Positions 17,355-27,881 of a DNA stretch of 64,000 nt are shown here, in pieces. Under the pieces are notes generated by a model that was given only the letters and a program-made list of their open reading frames with translations, had not been told where the DNA came from and did no database searches. The stretch lies in NCBI RefSeq assembly GCF_900114255.1, contig NZ_FOSL01000005.1, forward strand, positions 1 through 64,000. The letters run 5' to 3'. A program made the translations under genes and the position numbers. Within the stretch, counting starts at the first letter, position 1, and each line of letters begins with the position of its first letter. Source of the DNA: Neomesorhizobium albiziae (lineage in GTDB: Bacteria; Pseudomonadota; Alphaproteobacteria; Rhizobiales; Rhizobiaceae).

Positions 17355-17394
17355 TGCGCGCAACCGCTGACCCCGGAAAGCAAGGATTACCGCC

Positions 17395-18708
<1,314 letters not shown>

Positions 18709-18713
18709 CCTTT

Positions 18714-18754
18714 CCGCGAGGCGCGCACGGTCCCCGCGCGCCTCGCGGCTTTTA
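18714..18754 (+). terminator. Intrinsic terminator of glyA
   Basis: A 13-base perfect stem (CCGCGAGGCGCGC at 18714-18726 with its complement at 18736-18748), loop of 9 bases, followed by CTTTTAC. It starts 6 bases after the glyA stop. Confidence 0.85.
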
Positions 18755-18783
18755 CAAAAATTCTGAAAGGCTTCGTTTATTTG

Positions 18784-18885
18784 GCCGCATTTGTGCGACG
18801 CCAGGTGATTCCACCTGGCTGCAAAATGCAGGTTGTTTGGCCGCATTTGTGCGACGCCAGATGATTCCACCTGGCTGCAAAATGC
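18784..18885 (+). repeat. Tandem pair of REP-like palindromes (module B, copies 2 and 3)
   Basis: Two copies of the 46-base element GCCGCATTTGTGCGACGCC...CAAAATGC, at 18784-18829 and 18840-18885, in direct orientation and 10 bases apart. They differ at one base of the inner stem (AGGTGATT versus AGATGATT). The bases TTG before each copy are also shared, so the repeat unit is 56 bases. The same element is found at 7532-7578 and 49415-49460, always in plus orientation. Located between glyA and nrdR. Confidence 0.9.
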
Positions 18886-18929
18886 TTTAAGCCTCTTCGC
18901 GAAACAGAATCGCAGTCGAGGATCGATCC

Positions 18930-19394
18930 ATGCGTTGTCCGTACTGCCAGTCCGAAGATACGCAGGTGAAGGATTCGCGCCCCGCCGAAGACGGGGCGGC
19001 GATCCGCAGGCGGCGCGTCTGTCCGGATTGCGGCGGCCGCTTCACCACCTTCGAACGCGTGCAACTGCGCGACCTGGTGGTGGTCAAGAAATCCGGGCGC
19101 AAGGTGCCTTTCAGCCGCGACAAGCTGCTGCGCTCGATGGAAATCGCGGTGCGCAAGCGCAATGTCGACCCGGAACGCATCGACCGCGCGGTGACCGGCA
19201 TCGTGCGCCAGCTCGAAAGCTCGGGCGAGACCGAGGTGCCGTCGGGCGAGATCGGACGGCTGGTGATGGAGGCGCTGAAGTCGCTCGACGACGTCGCCTA
19301 TGTGCGCTTCGCCTCGGTCTACCGCAATTTCCGCGAAGCCAAGGATTTCCACGATGTCCTTGGCGAGTTGAAGGGCGACGAGGACCTCGAGTGA
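18930..19394 (+). CDS. nrdR: Transcriptional repressor NrdR
   Basis: Nucleotide-sensing repressor of ribonucleotide reductase genes. 154 residues, normal. The zinc ribbon uses C3, C6 (MRCPYC) and C31, C34 (CPDCGGRF). The ATP-cone domain follows from about 46 to 136, with [20 protein letters not shown] and [19 protein letters not shown] at its ends. The next gene, ribD, starts 4 bases after the stop, so the two are co-transcribed, the usual arrangement in alphaproteobacteria. Confidence 0.98.
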   Translation: MRCPYCQSEDTQVKDSRPAEDGAAIRRRRVCPDCGGRFTTFERVQLRDLVVVKKSGRKVPFSRDKLLRSMEIAVRKRNVDPERIDRAVTGIVRQLESSGETEVPSGEIGRLVMEALKSLDDVAYVRFASVYRNFREAKDFHDVLGELKGDEDLE

Positions 19395-19397
19395 ACG

Positions 19398-20525
19398 ATG
19401 GTCTCCACGCCGGCCAGCGCTGAACAGGAAGCCGCCGATCGCCGTTTCATGGCGGCGGCGATCAGGCTGGCGCAGAAAAATTCGGGCCGCACCTCGACCA
19501 ATCCCTCGGTCGGCACGCTGGTCGTGCGCGACGACGGCGCCGGGCCGGTGATCGTCGGCAGCGGCGTCACCGCGATCGGCGGGCGGCCGCATGCCGAGAC
19601 CGAGGCGCTGGCGGAGGCCGGCGAACTGGCGCGGGGCGCGACCGCCTATGTCACGCTCGAACCCTGCGCTCATCATGGCCGCACGCCGCCATGCGCCAAC
19701 GCGCTTGTCTCGGCAGGCATCGTGCGGGTAGTGGGAGCGGCGAGCGATCCCGATCCGCGGGTTTCGGGCAGGGGTTACGCCATTCTGCGCGCGGCCGGCG
19801 TGGAGGTGGTCGAGCGGGTGCTGGCCGACGAAGCCGCCGAGCGCATCGCCGGATACCTCGTTCGATCTCTCCAAAAACGCCCGGAAGTGACTCTGAAGCT
19901 TGCGGTTTCCGCCGACGGCATGATCGGCCGGCTGGGTGAAGGGCAAGTGGCGATCACCGGCGCCGTCGCCCGCCGCCAGGTGCGCCTGATGCGCGCCGCG
20001 TCGGATGCGATCCTGGTCGGCATCGGCACGGCGCTGGCCGACGACCCGGAGTTGACGGTCAGGCTGCCGGGGCTGGAAGGCCGTTCGCCGGCGCGCATCG
20101 TGCTCGACCGGGAGGCTCGTCTTTCGCCGGCGTCGAAGCTAGCAACGACAGCGCGCAGCGTGCCCGTGCTCGCCGCCGTGGGACTGGACGCGGATGCAGC
20201 GAGGAAATCGGCGCTGGAAGCACTGGGCGTGAAATTCCTCGCCACCGAAACCTATGAAGGCCGTATCGCGCTGCCCGAACTGCTGGAAGACCTGGCGGCC
20301 CTCGGCATGTCGAGCCTGATGGTCGAAGGTGGCGCCGAAACGGCCCGAAATTTCCTCGATGAAGGATTGGTCGACCGCATCGCGCTGTTCACCGGGCCGG
20401 GCACTGTCGGCGCCGGAGGCATTGTTTCGCCGCTCGACCGCAATCATATACCCGATGGCTTCCGGCTGGTCCGCGAGGCACGGTTTGGCGACGACGCTTT
20501 GGCGGAATGGACGAAGGCACTCTGA
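19398..20525 (+). CDS. ribD: Bifunctional riboflavin biosynthesis protein RibD
   Basis: Diaminohydroxyphosphoribosylaminopyrimidine deaminase plus 5-amino-6-(5-phosphoribosylamino)uracil reductase, steps two and three from GTP to riboflavin. 375 residues. The deaminase domain (1-150) has zinc ligands H65 (PHAETEAL, with catalytic E67), C90 and C99 (PCAHHGRTPPC). The reductase domain (about 155-370) carries TLKLAVSADGMIG, SDAILVGIGTALADDPELTVR and MVEGGAETARNFLDEGLVD. It lies between nrdR and ribE with a 1-base overlap to ribE (TGATG), so translation is coupled. Confidence 0.97.
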   Translation: MVSTPASAEQEAADRRFMAAAIRLAQKNSGRTSTNPSVGTLVVRDDGAGPVIVGSGVTAIGGRPHAETEALAEAGELARGATAYVTLEPCAHHGRTPPCANALVSAGIVRVVGAASDPDPRVSGRGYAILRAAGVEVVERVLADEAAERIAGYLVRSLQKRPEVTLKLAVSADGMIGRLGEGQVAITGAVARRQVRLMRAASDAILVGIGTALADDPELTVRLPGLEGRSPARIVLDREARLSPASKLATTARSVPVLAAVGLDADAARKSALEALGVKFLATETYEGRIALPELLEDLAALGMSSLMVEGGAETARNFLDEGLVDRIALFTGPGTVGAGGIVSPLDRNHIPDGFRLVREARFGDDALAEWTKAL

Positions 20526-21142
20526 TGTTTACCGGAATTGTCACCGATGTCGGAACGGTAGCGGGGGTTTCTCCGCTGGCGGAAGGTGTGCGCCTGCGCA
20601 TCGAGACGAAATACGACCCGGCGACGATCCCGATCGGCGCTTCGATCGCTTGCGGGGGCGTCTGCCTGACGGTGACGGGCCTGCCGGAGGACGGCTCGAA
20701 CCGGCGCTGGTTCGAGGTCGAGGCCTGGGAAGAGGCGTTGCGGCTGACGACGGCGTCGACGTGGTCGGCGGGCGCGCAGATCAATCTGGAGCGGGCGCTG
20801 AAGATCGGCGACGAACTCGGCGGTCATATCGTCTCCGGGCATGTCGACGGCATGGCCGAAATCGTCGCGCGGGAAGAAGAGGGGGGAGCGGTGCGCTTTA
20901 CCCTCGAAGCGCCGCGCGACCTCGCCAGGTTCATCGCGCCGAAAGGCTCGGTGGCGCTCGACGGCACGTCGCTGACGGTCAACAAGGTAGAAGGCGTCCG
21001 CTTCGACGTATTGCTGATCAACCACTCGCTGCAGGTAACGACCTGGGGGGCACGCCAGGTCGGCGACCGCGTCAACCTGGAGATCGACACCATGGCGCGT
21101 TACGCGGCAAGGCTGTCGGAAGCGGCGGCGGAGGGCCTTTGA
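20525..21142 (+). CDS. ribE: Riboflavin synthase alpha subunit
   Basis: Dismutates two 6,7-dimethyl-8-ribityllumazine molecules to riboflavin. 205 residues in two repeated lumazine-binding halves: MFTGIVTDVGTV opens the first, GGHIVSGHVDGMAEIV the second. Internal repeats IPIGASIACGGVCLTV and IAPKGSVALDGTSLTVNKV are the substrate-binding loops of each half. The open frame extends 18 bases upstream, but MFTGIV is the invariant family start and overlaps the ribD stop. Same operon as nrdR and ribD. Confidence 0.97.
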   Translation: MFTGIVTDVGTVAGVSPLAEGVRLRIETKYDPATIPIGASIACGGVCLTVTGLPEDGSNRRWFEVEAWEEALRLTTASTWSAGAQINLERALKIGDELGGHIVSGHVDGMAEIVAREEEGGAVRFTLEAPRDLARFIAPKGSVALDGTSLTVNKVEGVRFDVLLINHSLQVTTWGARQVGDRVNLEIDTMARYAARLSEAAAEGL

Positions 21143-21187
21143 CGGCAATCGTCTCTGCAGGAGGGAAGCGTGCGCCACAGTGATCCT

Positions 21188-21490
21188 ATGGCTCAGTTTC
21201 GATTTGAGGCTAAGGTAATCTATTGGAGAGGCCCGTCCCCGTTCTTCTTCGTGCCCATACCTTTGCAGCACAGTGAGGAAATCAGGCGGATATCGAAGGT
21301 TGTCACCTATGGATGGGGAATGATACCCGTCGAAGCCGTGATTGGGGGCGTCGTTTTCTCCACATCGCTCTTTCCCAAGAACGAGACTTATCTATTGCCG
21401 CTGAAGACGAATGTCAGGCGGAAGATCAACGTGACAGCTGACGATACGGTGTCCGTCGATATGACGGTTCACTCTGGCGCTCCAAAATAG
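21188..21490 (+). CDS. DUF1905 domain protein inserted between ribE and ribH
   Basis: 100 residues from the ATG at 21188 (an in-frame ATG at 21170 is possible). The DUF1905 pattern is clear: FRFEAKVIYWRGPSPFFFVP, then TYGWGMIPVEAVIGGVVFSTSLFP and TYLLPLKTNVRRKINVTADDTVSVDM. The family is a small beta-barrel of unknown function, often fused to or beside YdeI-like proteins. Base composition is visibly less GC-rich than that of ribE and ribH, and the riboflavin genes are usually contiguous in relatives, so it may be a late insertion. Cytoplasmic, no membrane segment. Confidence 0.8.
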   Translation: MAQFRFEAKVIYWRGPSPFFFVPIPLQHSEEIRRISKVVTYGWGMIPVEAVIGGVVFSTSLFPKNETYLLPLKTNVRRKINVTADDTVSVDMTVHSGAPK

Positions 21491-21566
21491 TCGCCCCTGA
21501 CAATCACACATCGCTTGCGGTTGCGTCCGCTTCGGCCTAAGTCACCGGCGACCCCCGGAGACTGAA

Positions 21567-22052
21567 ATGGCAGGCACCTCACAACACGGCAAGGCATTCA
21601 TTCGCCCCGACAAGGCGCATGTGCTGATCATAGAGGCGCGGTTCCACGACGACCTGGCCGATGCGCTGCTCGACGGCGCCAAGACAGCGCTCGACGAGGC
21701 TGGCGCCACCTACGAGGTGGTGACGGTTCCCGGCGCGCTGGAAATCCCGGCCGTTATTTCATTTGCGCTGGATGCGGCGGAAGAAGAGGGCACCGATTAT
21801 GACGGTTTCGTCGCGCTGGGCACCATCATTCGCGGCGATACCTATCATTTCGATATCGTCGCCAACGAATCGAGCCGCGCCCTGATGGATCTCGCCGTCG
21901 AGGAATCGCTGGCCATCGGCAACGGCATCCTGACCGTCGAAAACGATGCGCAGGCCTGGGTCCGGGCGAAACGCAGCGAAGGCGACAAGGGTGGCTTTGC
22001 GGCACGCGCCGCGCTCACCATGATCGCCATCCGCGAACGGCTGGGAGCTTGA
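21567..22052 (+). CDS. ribH: 6,7-dimethyl-8-ribityllumazine synthase
   Basis: Condenses 5-amino-6-ribitylaminouracil with 3,4-dihydroxybutanone phosphate. 161 residues, typical. Conserved blocks: [15 protein letters not shown] near 24-38, [15 protein letters not shown] near 57-71, and the substrate loop [20 protein letters not shown] near 89-108, including the catalytic histidine of the YHFD motif. Assembles into pentamers or icosahedra in the family. GGAG lies about 9 bases before the ATG at 21567. nusB starts at or just after its stop, so the two are coupled. Confidence 0.97.
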   Translation: MAGTSQHGKAFIRPDKAHVLIIEARFHDDLADALLDGAKTALDEAGATYEVVTVPGALEIPAVISFALDAAEEEGTDYDGFVALGTIIRGDTYHFDIVANESSRALMDLAVEESLAIGNGILTVENDAQAWVRAKRSEGDKGGFAARAALTMIAIRERLGA

Positions 22053-22057
22053 TCGCC

Positions 22058-22561
22058 GTGACGCAATCTGCCGGCAAGGACGGATCGAACGGCATACGCC
22101 ACGCCAACAAGCGCGGCGCAGCACGGCTTGCCGCTGTGCAGGCGCTTTACCAGATGGACGTCGCTGGCAGCGGACTGCTTGAAATCACCGCCGAATATGA
22201 AGCCTTCCGGCTCGGCAAAGAAGTCGACGGCGCGACGTATCGCGAGGCCGATGCGCAATGGTTCCGCGCCATTCTCGCCGGCGTTGTCGAGAACCAGAAG
22301 ACGATCGACCCGGTCATCCGCCAGTCGCTGACCGAGGACTGGCCGCTGTCGCGGCTCGATTCGACCTTGCGCGCCATCCTGCGCGCCGGCGTCTACGAGC
22401 TCACCGAACGGGCGGACGTGCCGGTGGCGGTGATCGTTTCCGAATATGTCGATATCGCCAAGGCGTTCTACGAAGAGGACGAGCCGAAACTGGTGAACGC
22501 GGTGCTCGACAGGGTTTCTCGCCGCGTGCGTGGCGAAGGACGCGGCAAGGACGCCAGGTGA
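22058..22561 (+). CDS. nusB: Transcription antitermination factor NusB
   Basis: Binds boxA RNA with NusE (S10) in rRNA antitermination. 167 residues from the GTG at 22058, which has GGGAG 10 bases upstream; a TTG at 22049 overlapping the ribH stop is less likely. The N-terminal [21 protein letters not shown] is the RNA-binding start of NusB, and the C-terminal half has [38 protein letters not shown] in family form (shown here in pieces: [20 protein letters not shown]). An insertion of about 20 residues after the first helix ([20 protein letters not shown]) is usual in rhizobia. The MFS gene overlaps its stop. Confidence 0.95.
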   Translation: MTQSAGKDGSNGIRHANKRGAARLAAVQALYQMDVAGSGLLEITAEYEAFRLGKEVDGATYREADAQWFRAILAGVVENQKTIDPVIRQSLTEDWPLSRLDSTLRAILRAGVYELTERADVPVAVIVSEYVDIAKAFYEEDEPKLVNAVLDRVSRRVRGEGRGKDAR

Positions 22562-23772
22562 CGGCAGCCCCCCGCGAGGCGCGCCGCACGGCGATCATCC
22601 TGGCGGCCTCGCAGGCAATCGTCGGCTCGGCCGCTCCGATCTGCCTCTCCATTGGTGGGCTCGCGGGCCACTACCTGCTCGGCGCCGACAAGTCGCTGGC
22701 GACCGCGCCGGTGACCGGCTTCAACCTCGGCGTCGCACTCGGCGCCCTGCCGGCTGCCGCCATCATCCGCCGCATGGGACAGCGCAACGGTTTCATGACC
22801 GGTACAGTTGTCACCGGCTGCGGCGGCGCGCTAGCGGGCACAGCCCTTTTGCAGGGCAATTTCTGGCTGTTTGCGATTGGCATGATGATCGTCGGCATCG
22901 GCGGCGCCTTCGTGCAGCAGTTCCGCTTCGCGGCGGCCGACAACGCACCCCCAGAATTCAAGGCGCGCGCCATCTCCTTCGTGCTCGCCGGCGGCATCGT
23001 AACGGCGATCCTCGGACCGCAGATCGTCATCTTCACCAAGGAATTGCTGGCGCCGGTGATGTTTGCCGGCTCCTTCATGTCGATCATCGTCGTCGCCGGA
23101 GCCGGTGCAATCATTCTGTCGTTCCTGCGCCCGCACGCAGCCGTGTCCGGCGAAGATGGGCATGAACAAATGCCGGCAAGGCCGCTCAGCGAAATAGCCC
23201 GGCAACCGCGCTTCGTCATCGGGTTGGTCTGCGGCATCGGCTCGTACACGCTGATGACCTTCGTGATGACCGGCGCACCGCTTGCCATGGTCGGCTGCGG
23301 CCTTTCCACCGACCAGGCCACCCTTGGCATTTCCTGGCATGTGATGGCAATGTTCGGACCGAGCTTCTTCACCGGCCGGCTGATCCATCGCTTCGGCGCC
23401 GAACGCATCGTTGCAACCGGGCTGCTGCTTTTGATCGCCTGCGCCCTCGTCGGCCTCTCGGGCATCCAACTCTGGCAGTTCTGGACAGCGTTGATCCTGC
23501 TTGGACTCGGCTGGAATTTCGGCTTCATCGGCGCCACCGCCATGGTGGCCGACAGCTACCGGCCCTCCGAGAAGGGCAGGGTGCAGGGCTTCCACGATTT
23601 CGTGCTGTTCGGTTCCGTCGCATTCGCATCGCTGATGTCGGGCGCCGTCTACAATGCCTATGGCTGGGAAATGCTGAACTGGGTGGTATTTCCAGTCGTG
23701 GCGCTTTGTCTTGGGGCCTTGGGAGTGTTGGTCGTTGGCCGCGCCCGAAACACCGCGAAATCCACGATATGA
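22558..23772 (+). CDS. MFS transporter
   Basis: Major facilitator with twelve hydrophobic segments, 404 residues from the GTG at 22558, which overlaps the nusB stop by 4 bases; upstream in-frame codons belong to a shadow of nusB. The loop between helices 2 and 3 has [16 protein letters not shown], the typical MFS basic motif. A central hydrophilic linker ([20 protein letters not shown]) separates the halves, and [21 protein letters not shown] is the matching loop of the second half. Substrate is unknown; export of a small molecule is the general expectation. It is in the rib-nusB transcription unit. Confidence 0.9.
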   Translation: MTAAPREARRTAIILAASQAIVGSAAPICLSIGGLAGHYLLGADKSLATAPVTGFNLGVALGALPAAAIIRRMGQRNGFMTGTVVTGCGGALAGTALLQGNFWLFAIGMMIVGIGGAFVQQFRFAAADNAPPEFKARAISFVLAGGIVTAILGPQIVIFTKELLAPVMFAGSFMSIIVVAGAGAIILSFLRPHAAVSGEDGHEQMPARPLSEIARQPRFVIGLVCGIGSYTLMTFVMTGAPLAMVGCGLSTDQATLGISWHVMAMFGPSFFTGRLIHRFGAERIVATGLLLLIACALVGLSGIQLWQFWTALILLGLGWNFGFIGATAMVADSYRPSEKGRVQGFHDFVLFGSVAFASLMSGAVYNAYGWEMLNWVVFPVVALCLGALGVLVVGRARNTAKSTI

Positions 23773-24248
23773 TGGAAATCCGAGAAATCACCGGGGATGA
23801 GGACGATATTCTCGTTCAGCATTATCTGGCGATTTGGGAGAGCTACCGGACGCCGAAGGAACATCTGCTTGCCGACGCCGATGCCAGGGTGCGTCAATTC
23901 ATTCGAGAAGCACGGGAGCAGCGCCGCCTCGGCGCATTCTTTGCGCTGATCGATGGCAAGCGCGTCGGCTCCGCCGCTTGCGGCCTCTACGTTTCCCCTT
24001 ATCCGGTCGTGAGAAAGCCTGAAATTCAACTCGACGGCTACATCTGGCATGTCTTTGTGGACGCCGAGCATCGCGGCAAAGGCATCGCAACCGAGCTGGT
24101 GAAGGCGGCGGTCGGGCATTTGCAGTCGCTTGGCTGCACCAAAGTCATCCTGCACGCCTCGGATGCCGGCGAAGGCGTCTATCGCAGGATCGGTTTCGAA
24201 TTGGCGAAGGAGATGCGCCTGCCATTGGCGGATGCACCGCAGGCCTGA
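23772..24248 (+). CDS. GNAT family N-acetyltransferase
   Basis: 158 residues from the ATG at 23772, which overlaps the MFS stop (TGATG; the ATG 3 bases earlier is also possible). The acetyl-CoA fold is evident: the beta-4 strand IWHVFVDAEHRGKGIATELVKAAVGHL with the RGKGIA pyrophosphate loop at about 99-104, and the C-terminal GEGVYRRIGFELAKEMRL. The substrate cannot be told. Coupling to the MFS gene suggests the two may act on one compound, but that is inference. Confidence 0.88.
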   Translation: MEIREITGDEDDILVQHYLAIWESYRTPKEHLLADADARVRQFIREAREQRRLGAFFALIDGKRVGSAACGLYVSPYPVVRKPEIQLDGYIWHVFVDAEHRGKGIATELVKAAVGHLQSLGCTKVILHASDAGEGVYRRIGFELAKEMRLPLADAPQA

Positions 24249-24287
24249 CCTTTCAAGGCGAAATCAGGGCAAAAACCGAACAATATC

Positions 24288-24316
24288 TTGACGTTCACAA
24301 GCCTGTTTCGCATAAG
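24288..24316 (+). promoter_or_regulatory. Candidate promoter of hppA
   Basis: TTGACG at 24288-24293 and CATAAG at 24311-24316 with a 17-base spacer, about 100 bases before the hppA start. The -35 box is a good sigma-70 match; the -10 box is weak, as is common in alphaproteobacteria. Confidence 0.4.
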
Positions 24317-24413
24317 CGCCTGCGATGGGTCGGATTCCGTCTGAGGACATCCGGCCCTGCTCAACGGCCCGGGGAGGGGTTCTTTCGGGCAACAATCGAG
24401 GAACAATCCGCTA

Positions 24414-26558
24414 ATGACCATGCTTTCCGTAGTCATTCTGTGCGGCGTGCTTTCAGTCGTCTACGCCATCTGGGCAACGCGATCGGTTCTCGCGTCCGAC
24501 CAGGGCAATGCACGCATGCAGGAGATTGCCGGCGCCATCCGTGAAGGTGCGCAGGCCTATCTCGCTCGTCAGTACACCACCATCGCCATTGTCGGCGTCG
24601 TCGTCTTCCTGCTTGCCTGGTGGCTGCTTTCCGGCACCGCCGCGATCGGCTTCCTGATCGGTGCGGTGCTTTCGGGCGCCGCCGGCTTCATCGGCATGCA
24701 CGTCTCCGTGCGCGCCAATGTGCGCACCGCGCAGGCCGCTTCCAACAGCCTTGCCGCCGGTCTCGACATCGCCTTCAAGTCGGGCGCCATCACCGGCATG
24801 CTGGTTGCCGGCCTCGCGCTGCTTGGCGTCTCCGTCTACTACTGGGTGCTGACTGGTCCGATGGGTTATCAGCCGGCCGACCGCATGGTCATCGACTCGC
24901 TGGTGGCGCTCGGCTTCGGCGCTTCGCTGATCTCGATCTTCGCGCGTCTCGGCGGCGGCATCTTCACCAAGGGTGCGGACGTCGGCGGCGATCTCGTCGG
25001 CAAGGTCGAGGCGGGCATTCCGGAAGACGATCCGCGCAACCCGGCGACCATCGCCGACAACGTCGGCGACAATGTCGGCGACTGCGCGGGCATGGCGGCC
25101 GATCTGTTCGAAACCTACGCCGTGACCGTGGTCGCCACCATGGTTCTGGGCGCCATCTTCTTCGGCGGCACCGCGGTGCTGGGCAGCGTCATGATCTACC
25201 CGCTCGCCATCTGCGGCGCCTGCATCATCACGTCGATCGTCGGCACCTTCTTCGTCAAGCTCGGCTCCAACGGCTCGATCATGGGCGCCCTCTACAAGGG
25301 CCTGATCGTCACCGGCCTTCTGTCGATCGTCGGTCTCGGCGCGGCTACCTCCCTGACCGTCGGCTGGGGCGAAATCGGCACCGGCGGCGGTGTCGTGATC
25401 ACCGGTCAGAACCTGTTCGTCTGCGGCCTCATCGGCCTTCTGGTGACCGGCCTGATCGTCGTCATCACCGAGTACTACACCGGAACCAACAAGCGTCCGG
25501 TCAACTCGATCGCCCAGGCGTCGGTGACCGGCCACGGCACCAACGTCATCCAGGGTCTCGCGGTCTCGCTGGAATCGACGGCGCTGCCTGCCATCGTCAT
25601 CGTCGGCGGCATCATCGCGACGTTCCAGCTTGCCGGCCTCTACGGCACGGCGATCGCGGTGACCACCATGCTCGGCCTCGCCGGCATGATCGTCGCGCTC
25701 GACGCCTTCGGACCGGTGACGGACAATGCCGGCGGCATCGCCGAAATGTCGGGCCTGCCCAAGGAAGTGCGGCAATCGACCGACGCGCTCGACGCCGTCG
25801 GCAACACCACCAAGGCAGTCACCAAGGGTTATGCGATCGGCTCCGCCGGTCTCGGCGCGCTGGTGCTGTTTGCCGCCTACAGCTACGACCTGCAGTACTT
25901 CGCGGCCAATCCGACGCAGTTCCCGTACTTCGCCGACATCGGCACGGTCTCGTTCGACCTGTCGAACCCGTATGTGGTCGCGGGCCTGATCTTCGGCGGC
26001 CTGATCCCGTACCTGTTCGGCGGCATCGCGATGACGGCGGTCGGCCGTGCGGCGGGTTCGATCGTCGAGGAAGTGCGGCGTCAGTTCCGTGAGGATTCGG
26101 GCATCATGAAGGGCACTTCCAAACCCGATTATGCCCGCGCCGTCGACCTTTTGACCAAGGCGGCTATCAAGGAGATGATCATCCCGTCGCTGCTGCCGGT
26201 GCTGGCGCCGCTGGTCGTCTATTTCGGCGTGCTGCTGATCTCCGGCTCCAAGGCTTCGGCCTTTGCCGCGCTCGGCGCCTCGCTGCTCGGCGTTATCGTC
26301 AACGGCCTGTTCGTCGCCATCTCGATGACCTCCGGCGGCGGCGCGTGGGATAACGCCAAGAAGAGCTTCGAGGACGGCTTCGTCGACAAGGACGGCGTCA
26401 AGCACCTCAAGGGCTCCGAGGCGCACAAGGCTTCGGTGACCGGCGATACCGTCGGCGATCCCTACAAGGATACCGCCGGACCGGCCGTCAACCCGGCGAT
26501 CAAGATCACCAACATCGTGGCCTTGCTGCTGCTGGCGGTGCTGGCGCACAGCGCCTGA
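24414..26558 (+). CDS. hppA: K+-insensitive proton-translocating pyrophosphatase
   Basis: Membrane pyrophosphatase that couples hydrolysis of PPi to proton pumping across the inner membrane. 714 residues with about 16 hydrophobic segments. The PPi site includes [40 protein letters not shown] and [17 protein letters not shown]. The determinant of potassium dependence reads [10 protein letters not shown], with K467 (codon 25812-25814): Lys at this place marks the K+-independent proton pumps, whereas K+-dependent enzymes have Ala. It is monocistronic and ends at a strong terminator shared with bamE. With ppk2 elsewhere in the window the cell has two routes linking PPi/polyphosphate and energy. 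Confidence 0.97.
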   Translation: MTMLSVVILCGVLSVVYAIWATRSVLASDQGNARMQEIAGAIREGAQAYLARQYTTIAIVGVVVFLLAWWLLSGTAAIGFLIGAVLSGAAGFIGMHVSVRANVRTAQAASNSLAAGLDIAFKSGAITGMLVAGLALLGVSVYYWVLTGPMGYQPADRMVIDSLVALGFGASLISIFARLGGGIFTKGADVGGDLVGKVEAGIPEDDPRNPATIADNVGDNVGDCAGMAADLFETYAVTVVATMVLGAIFFGGTAVLGSVMIYPLAICGACIITSIVGTFFVKLGSNGSIMGALYKGLIVTGLLSIVGLGAATSLTVGWGEIGTGGGVVITGQNLFVCGLIGLLVTGLIVVITEYYTGTNKRPVNSIAQASVTGHGTNVIQGLAVSLESTALPAIVIVGGIIATFQLAGLYGTAIAVTTMLGLAGMIVALDAFGPVTDNAGGIAEMSGLPKEVRQSTDALDAVGNTTKAVTKGYAIGSAGLGALVLFAAYSYDLQYFAANPTQFPYFADIGTVSFDLSNPYVVAGLIFGGLIPYLFGGIAMTAVGRAAGSIVEEVRRQFREDSGIMKGTSKPDYARAVDLLTKAAIKEMIIPSLLPVLAPLVVYFGVLLISGSKASAFAALGASLLGVIVNGLFVAISMTSGGGAWDNAKKSFEDGFVDKDGVKHLKGSEAHKASVTGDTVGDPYKDTAGPAVNPAIKITNIVALLLLAVLAHSA

Positions 26559-26582
26559 CCGGTTCTACCGGGCGGACAAAAC

Positions 26583-26613
26583 AAAACCCGCGGGATCGCT
26601 CCCGCGGGTTTTT
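26583..26613. terminator. Bidirectional terminator between hppA and bamE
   Basis: Perfect hairpin with arms around AAACCCGCGGGA and loop TCGC, AAAA before and TTTTTCTTT after. It lies 24 bases after hppA and can also end bamE on the minus strand. Confidence 0.9.
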
Positions 26614-26674
26614 CTTTGAGAGCGCCTCGGCCGTTGCCGCGCGGTGCTGCAAATACTCTAACGGCTCAGCCGCA

Positions 26675-27208
26675 TCACTGCTGTTGCGGCATGCCTGGCA
26701 GGCTCTGGGGCATGCCACTGGCGCCGGCCATGAGCTGGCCGATGAAATTCTGGTCCTTGCCGGCGGTCGGCGTCGTGCGCGAGATGAAATCGAACACCTT
26801 GCCGTCCTTCTTGCCGTAGTTGGCGATGTTGGCGACCCGGCCATCCTCGCCGAAATAGACGGCAAGCACGCGCTGGTCGACGATGCGCGGGTTCAAGAAG
26901 GCGACCGGACGCTTGCGGGTCTGCGAGATGTAGTAGAACACCTCGTTGTCGAACGTCGCGGTGGTCGACGGGCTGCCCAGCGCCAGGATGACCTGCTCAC
27001 GGCTCGAGCCGACGGGAACTTGATCGATCTGCTGCTGGTCGATGACGTAACCCTGCGTCAGCGTTTCGCTCGGATTAAGCCCAAGCGATTTCGTGGTGGG
27101 GGAATTGCAGCCGCTGAGCACGGCGACCACTCCCAGCAGTGAAATGGCGATTGCGGAATTCGACAACGATCCCGTCTTGAATTTTGGCGAGCCCAACAAC
27201 AACTCCAT
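26675..27208 (-). CDS. bamE: Outer membrane assembly lipoprotein BamE (SmpA/OmlA)
   Basis: Lipoprotein subunit of the BAM complex that inserts outer-membrane proteins. 177 residues from the ATG at 27208; the open frame continues upstream without a family match. The lipobox is LSGC at about 32-35 after a hydrophobic stretch (AISLLGVVAVLSGC). The BamE fold follows: GYVIDQQQIDQVPVGSSREQVILALGSP (given in part: QQQIDQVPVGSSREQV), then YYISQTRKRPVAFLNPRIVD and VLAVYFGEDGRVANIANY. The Gln/Met/Pro-rich C-terminus is typical of alphaproteobacteria. It is divergent from the bc1 chaperone gene. Confidence 0.95.
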   Translation of the reverse strand: MELLLGSPKFKTGSLSNSAIAISLLGVVAVLSGCNSPTTKSLGLNPSETLTQGYVIDQQQIDQVPVGSSREQVILALGSPSTTATFDNEVFYYISQTRKRPVAFLNPRIVDQRVLAVYFGEDGRVANIANYGKKDGKVFDFISRTTPTAGKDQNFIGQLMAGASGMPQSLPGMPQQQ

Positions 27209-27317
27209 AATTCCCCTGTCCCCGGCCCGGCTTGCACGAGGCCGCAAAACCGGTAAACCAGCTTGCGCGCCGATGCAACAAGGCCGCAAATGAAACGGGT
27301 CCCCAGGAGACCGCCTC

Positions 27318-27881
27318 ATGTTCCAACGCCTGTTCGGCCGTCAGCGTCGAGCCAACCGGACGATTACCGACGCGCTGTACGGTGAAATCGTGGCAGCGGC
27401 GCGGCAGCCGGCTTTTTATTCCGACTGGAATGTGCCCGATACGCCGCTCGGCCGCTTCGAAATGCTGTCCGTGCACGTCTTCCTGTTCCTGCACCGCATG
27501 CGCAACGAAACCGGCGCGGCGCGCGAGGTCGCCCAGGTTCTCACCGACGAGTTCTTTGCCGACGTGGAATTGTCGCTGCGCGAACTCGGTATCGGCGATC
27601 TCGGCGTGCCGAAGCGCATGAAGAAGCTGGCAAAAATGTTCTACGGCCGCACGATGGCCTATGCCGAGGCGCTGGACCGCGGCGACCGGCCGGCTCTGGC
27701 GGCAGCCCTTGCCCGCAACATACGGCCCGACAGTGGCGAATGGCCGGAAGCCGACGCGCTTGCGGGTTATGTGATGGAGGCCGACCGCCATCTGGCGGGG
27801 CAGGGGATCGAAGGGATTCTCGGCGGAACCATTCGCTATCCCCAGCAGACACCCGAACAGGAAGGAGGACATCCATCATGA
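27318..27881 (+). CDS. Ubiquinol-cytochrome c chaperone family protein
   Basis: 187 residues, homologous to CBP3/UQCC1, the assembly factor for cytochrome b of the bc1 complex. The domain opens with LYGEIVAAARQPAFYSDWNVPDT and continues with GRFEMLSVHVFLFLHRMRN, VAQVLTDEFFADVELSLRELG and the signature GDLGVPKRMKKLAKMFYGR. The C-terminal GYVMEADRHLAGQGIEGIL is also as in the family. Cytoplasmic, peripheral to the membrane by analogy. Its last codons overlap the start of the DUF177 gene (ATGA), the common alphaproteobacterial pairing. Confidence 0.93.
   Translation: MFQRLFGRQRRANRTITDALYGEIVAAARQPAFYSDWNVPDTPLGRFEMLSVHVFLFLHRMRNETGAAREVAQVLTDEFFADVELSLRELGIGDLGVPKRMKKLAKMFYGRTMAYAEALDRGDRPALAAALARNIRPDSGEWPEADALAGYVMEADRHLAGQGIEGILGGTIRYPQQTPEQEGGHPS

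Noticed and set aside
17200-17394. Glycine riboswitch or other RNA switch before glyA
   Set aside because: The strong structures there are two palindromes of a dispersed repeat, not a conserved riboswitch core.
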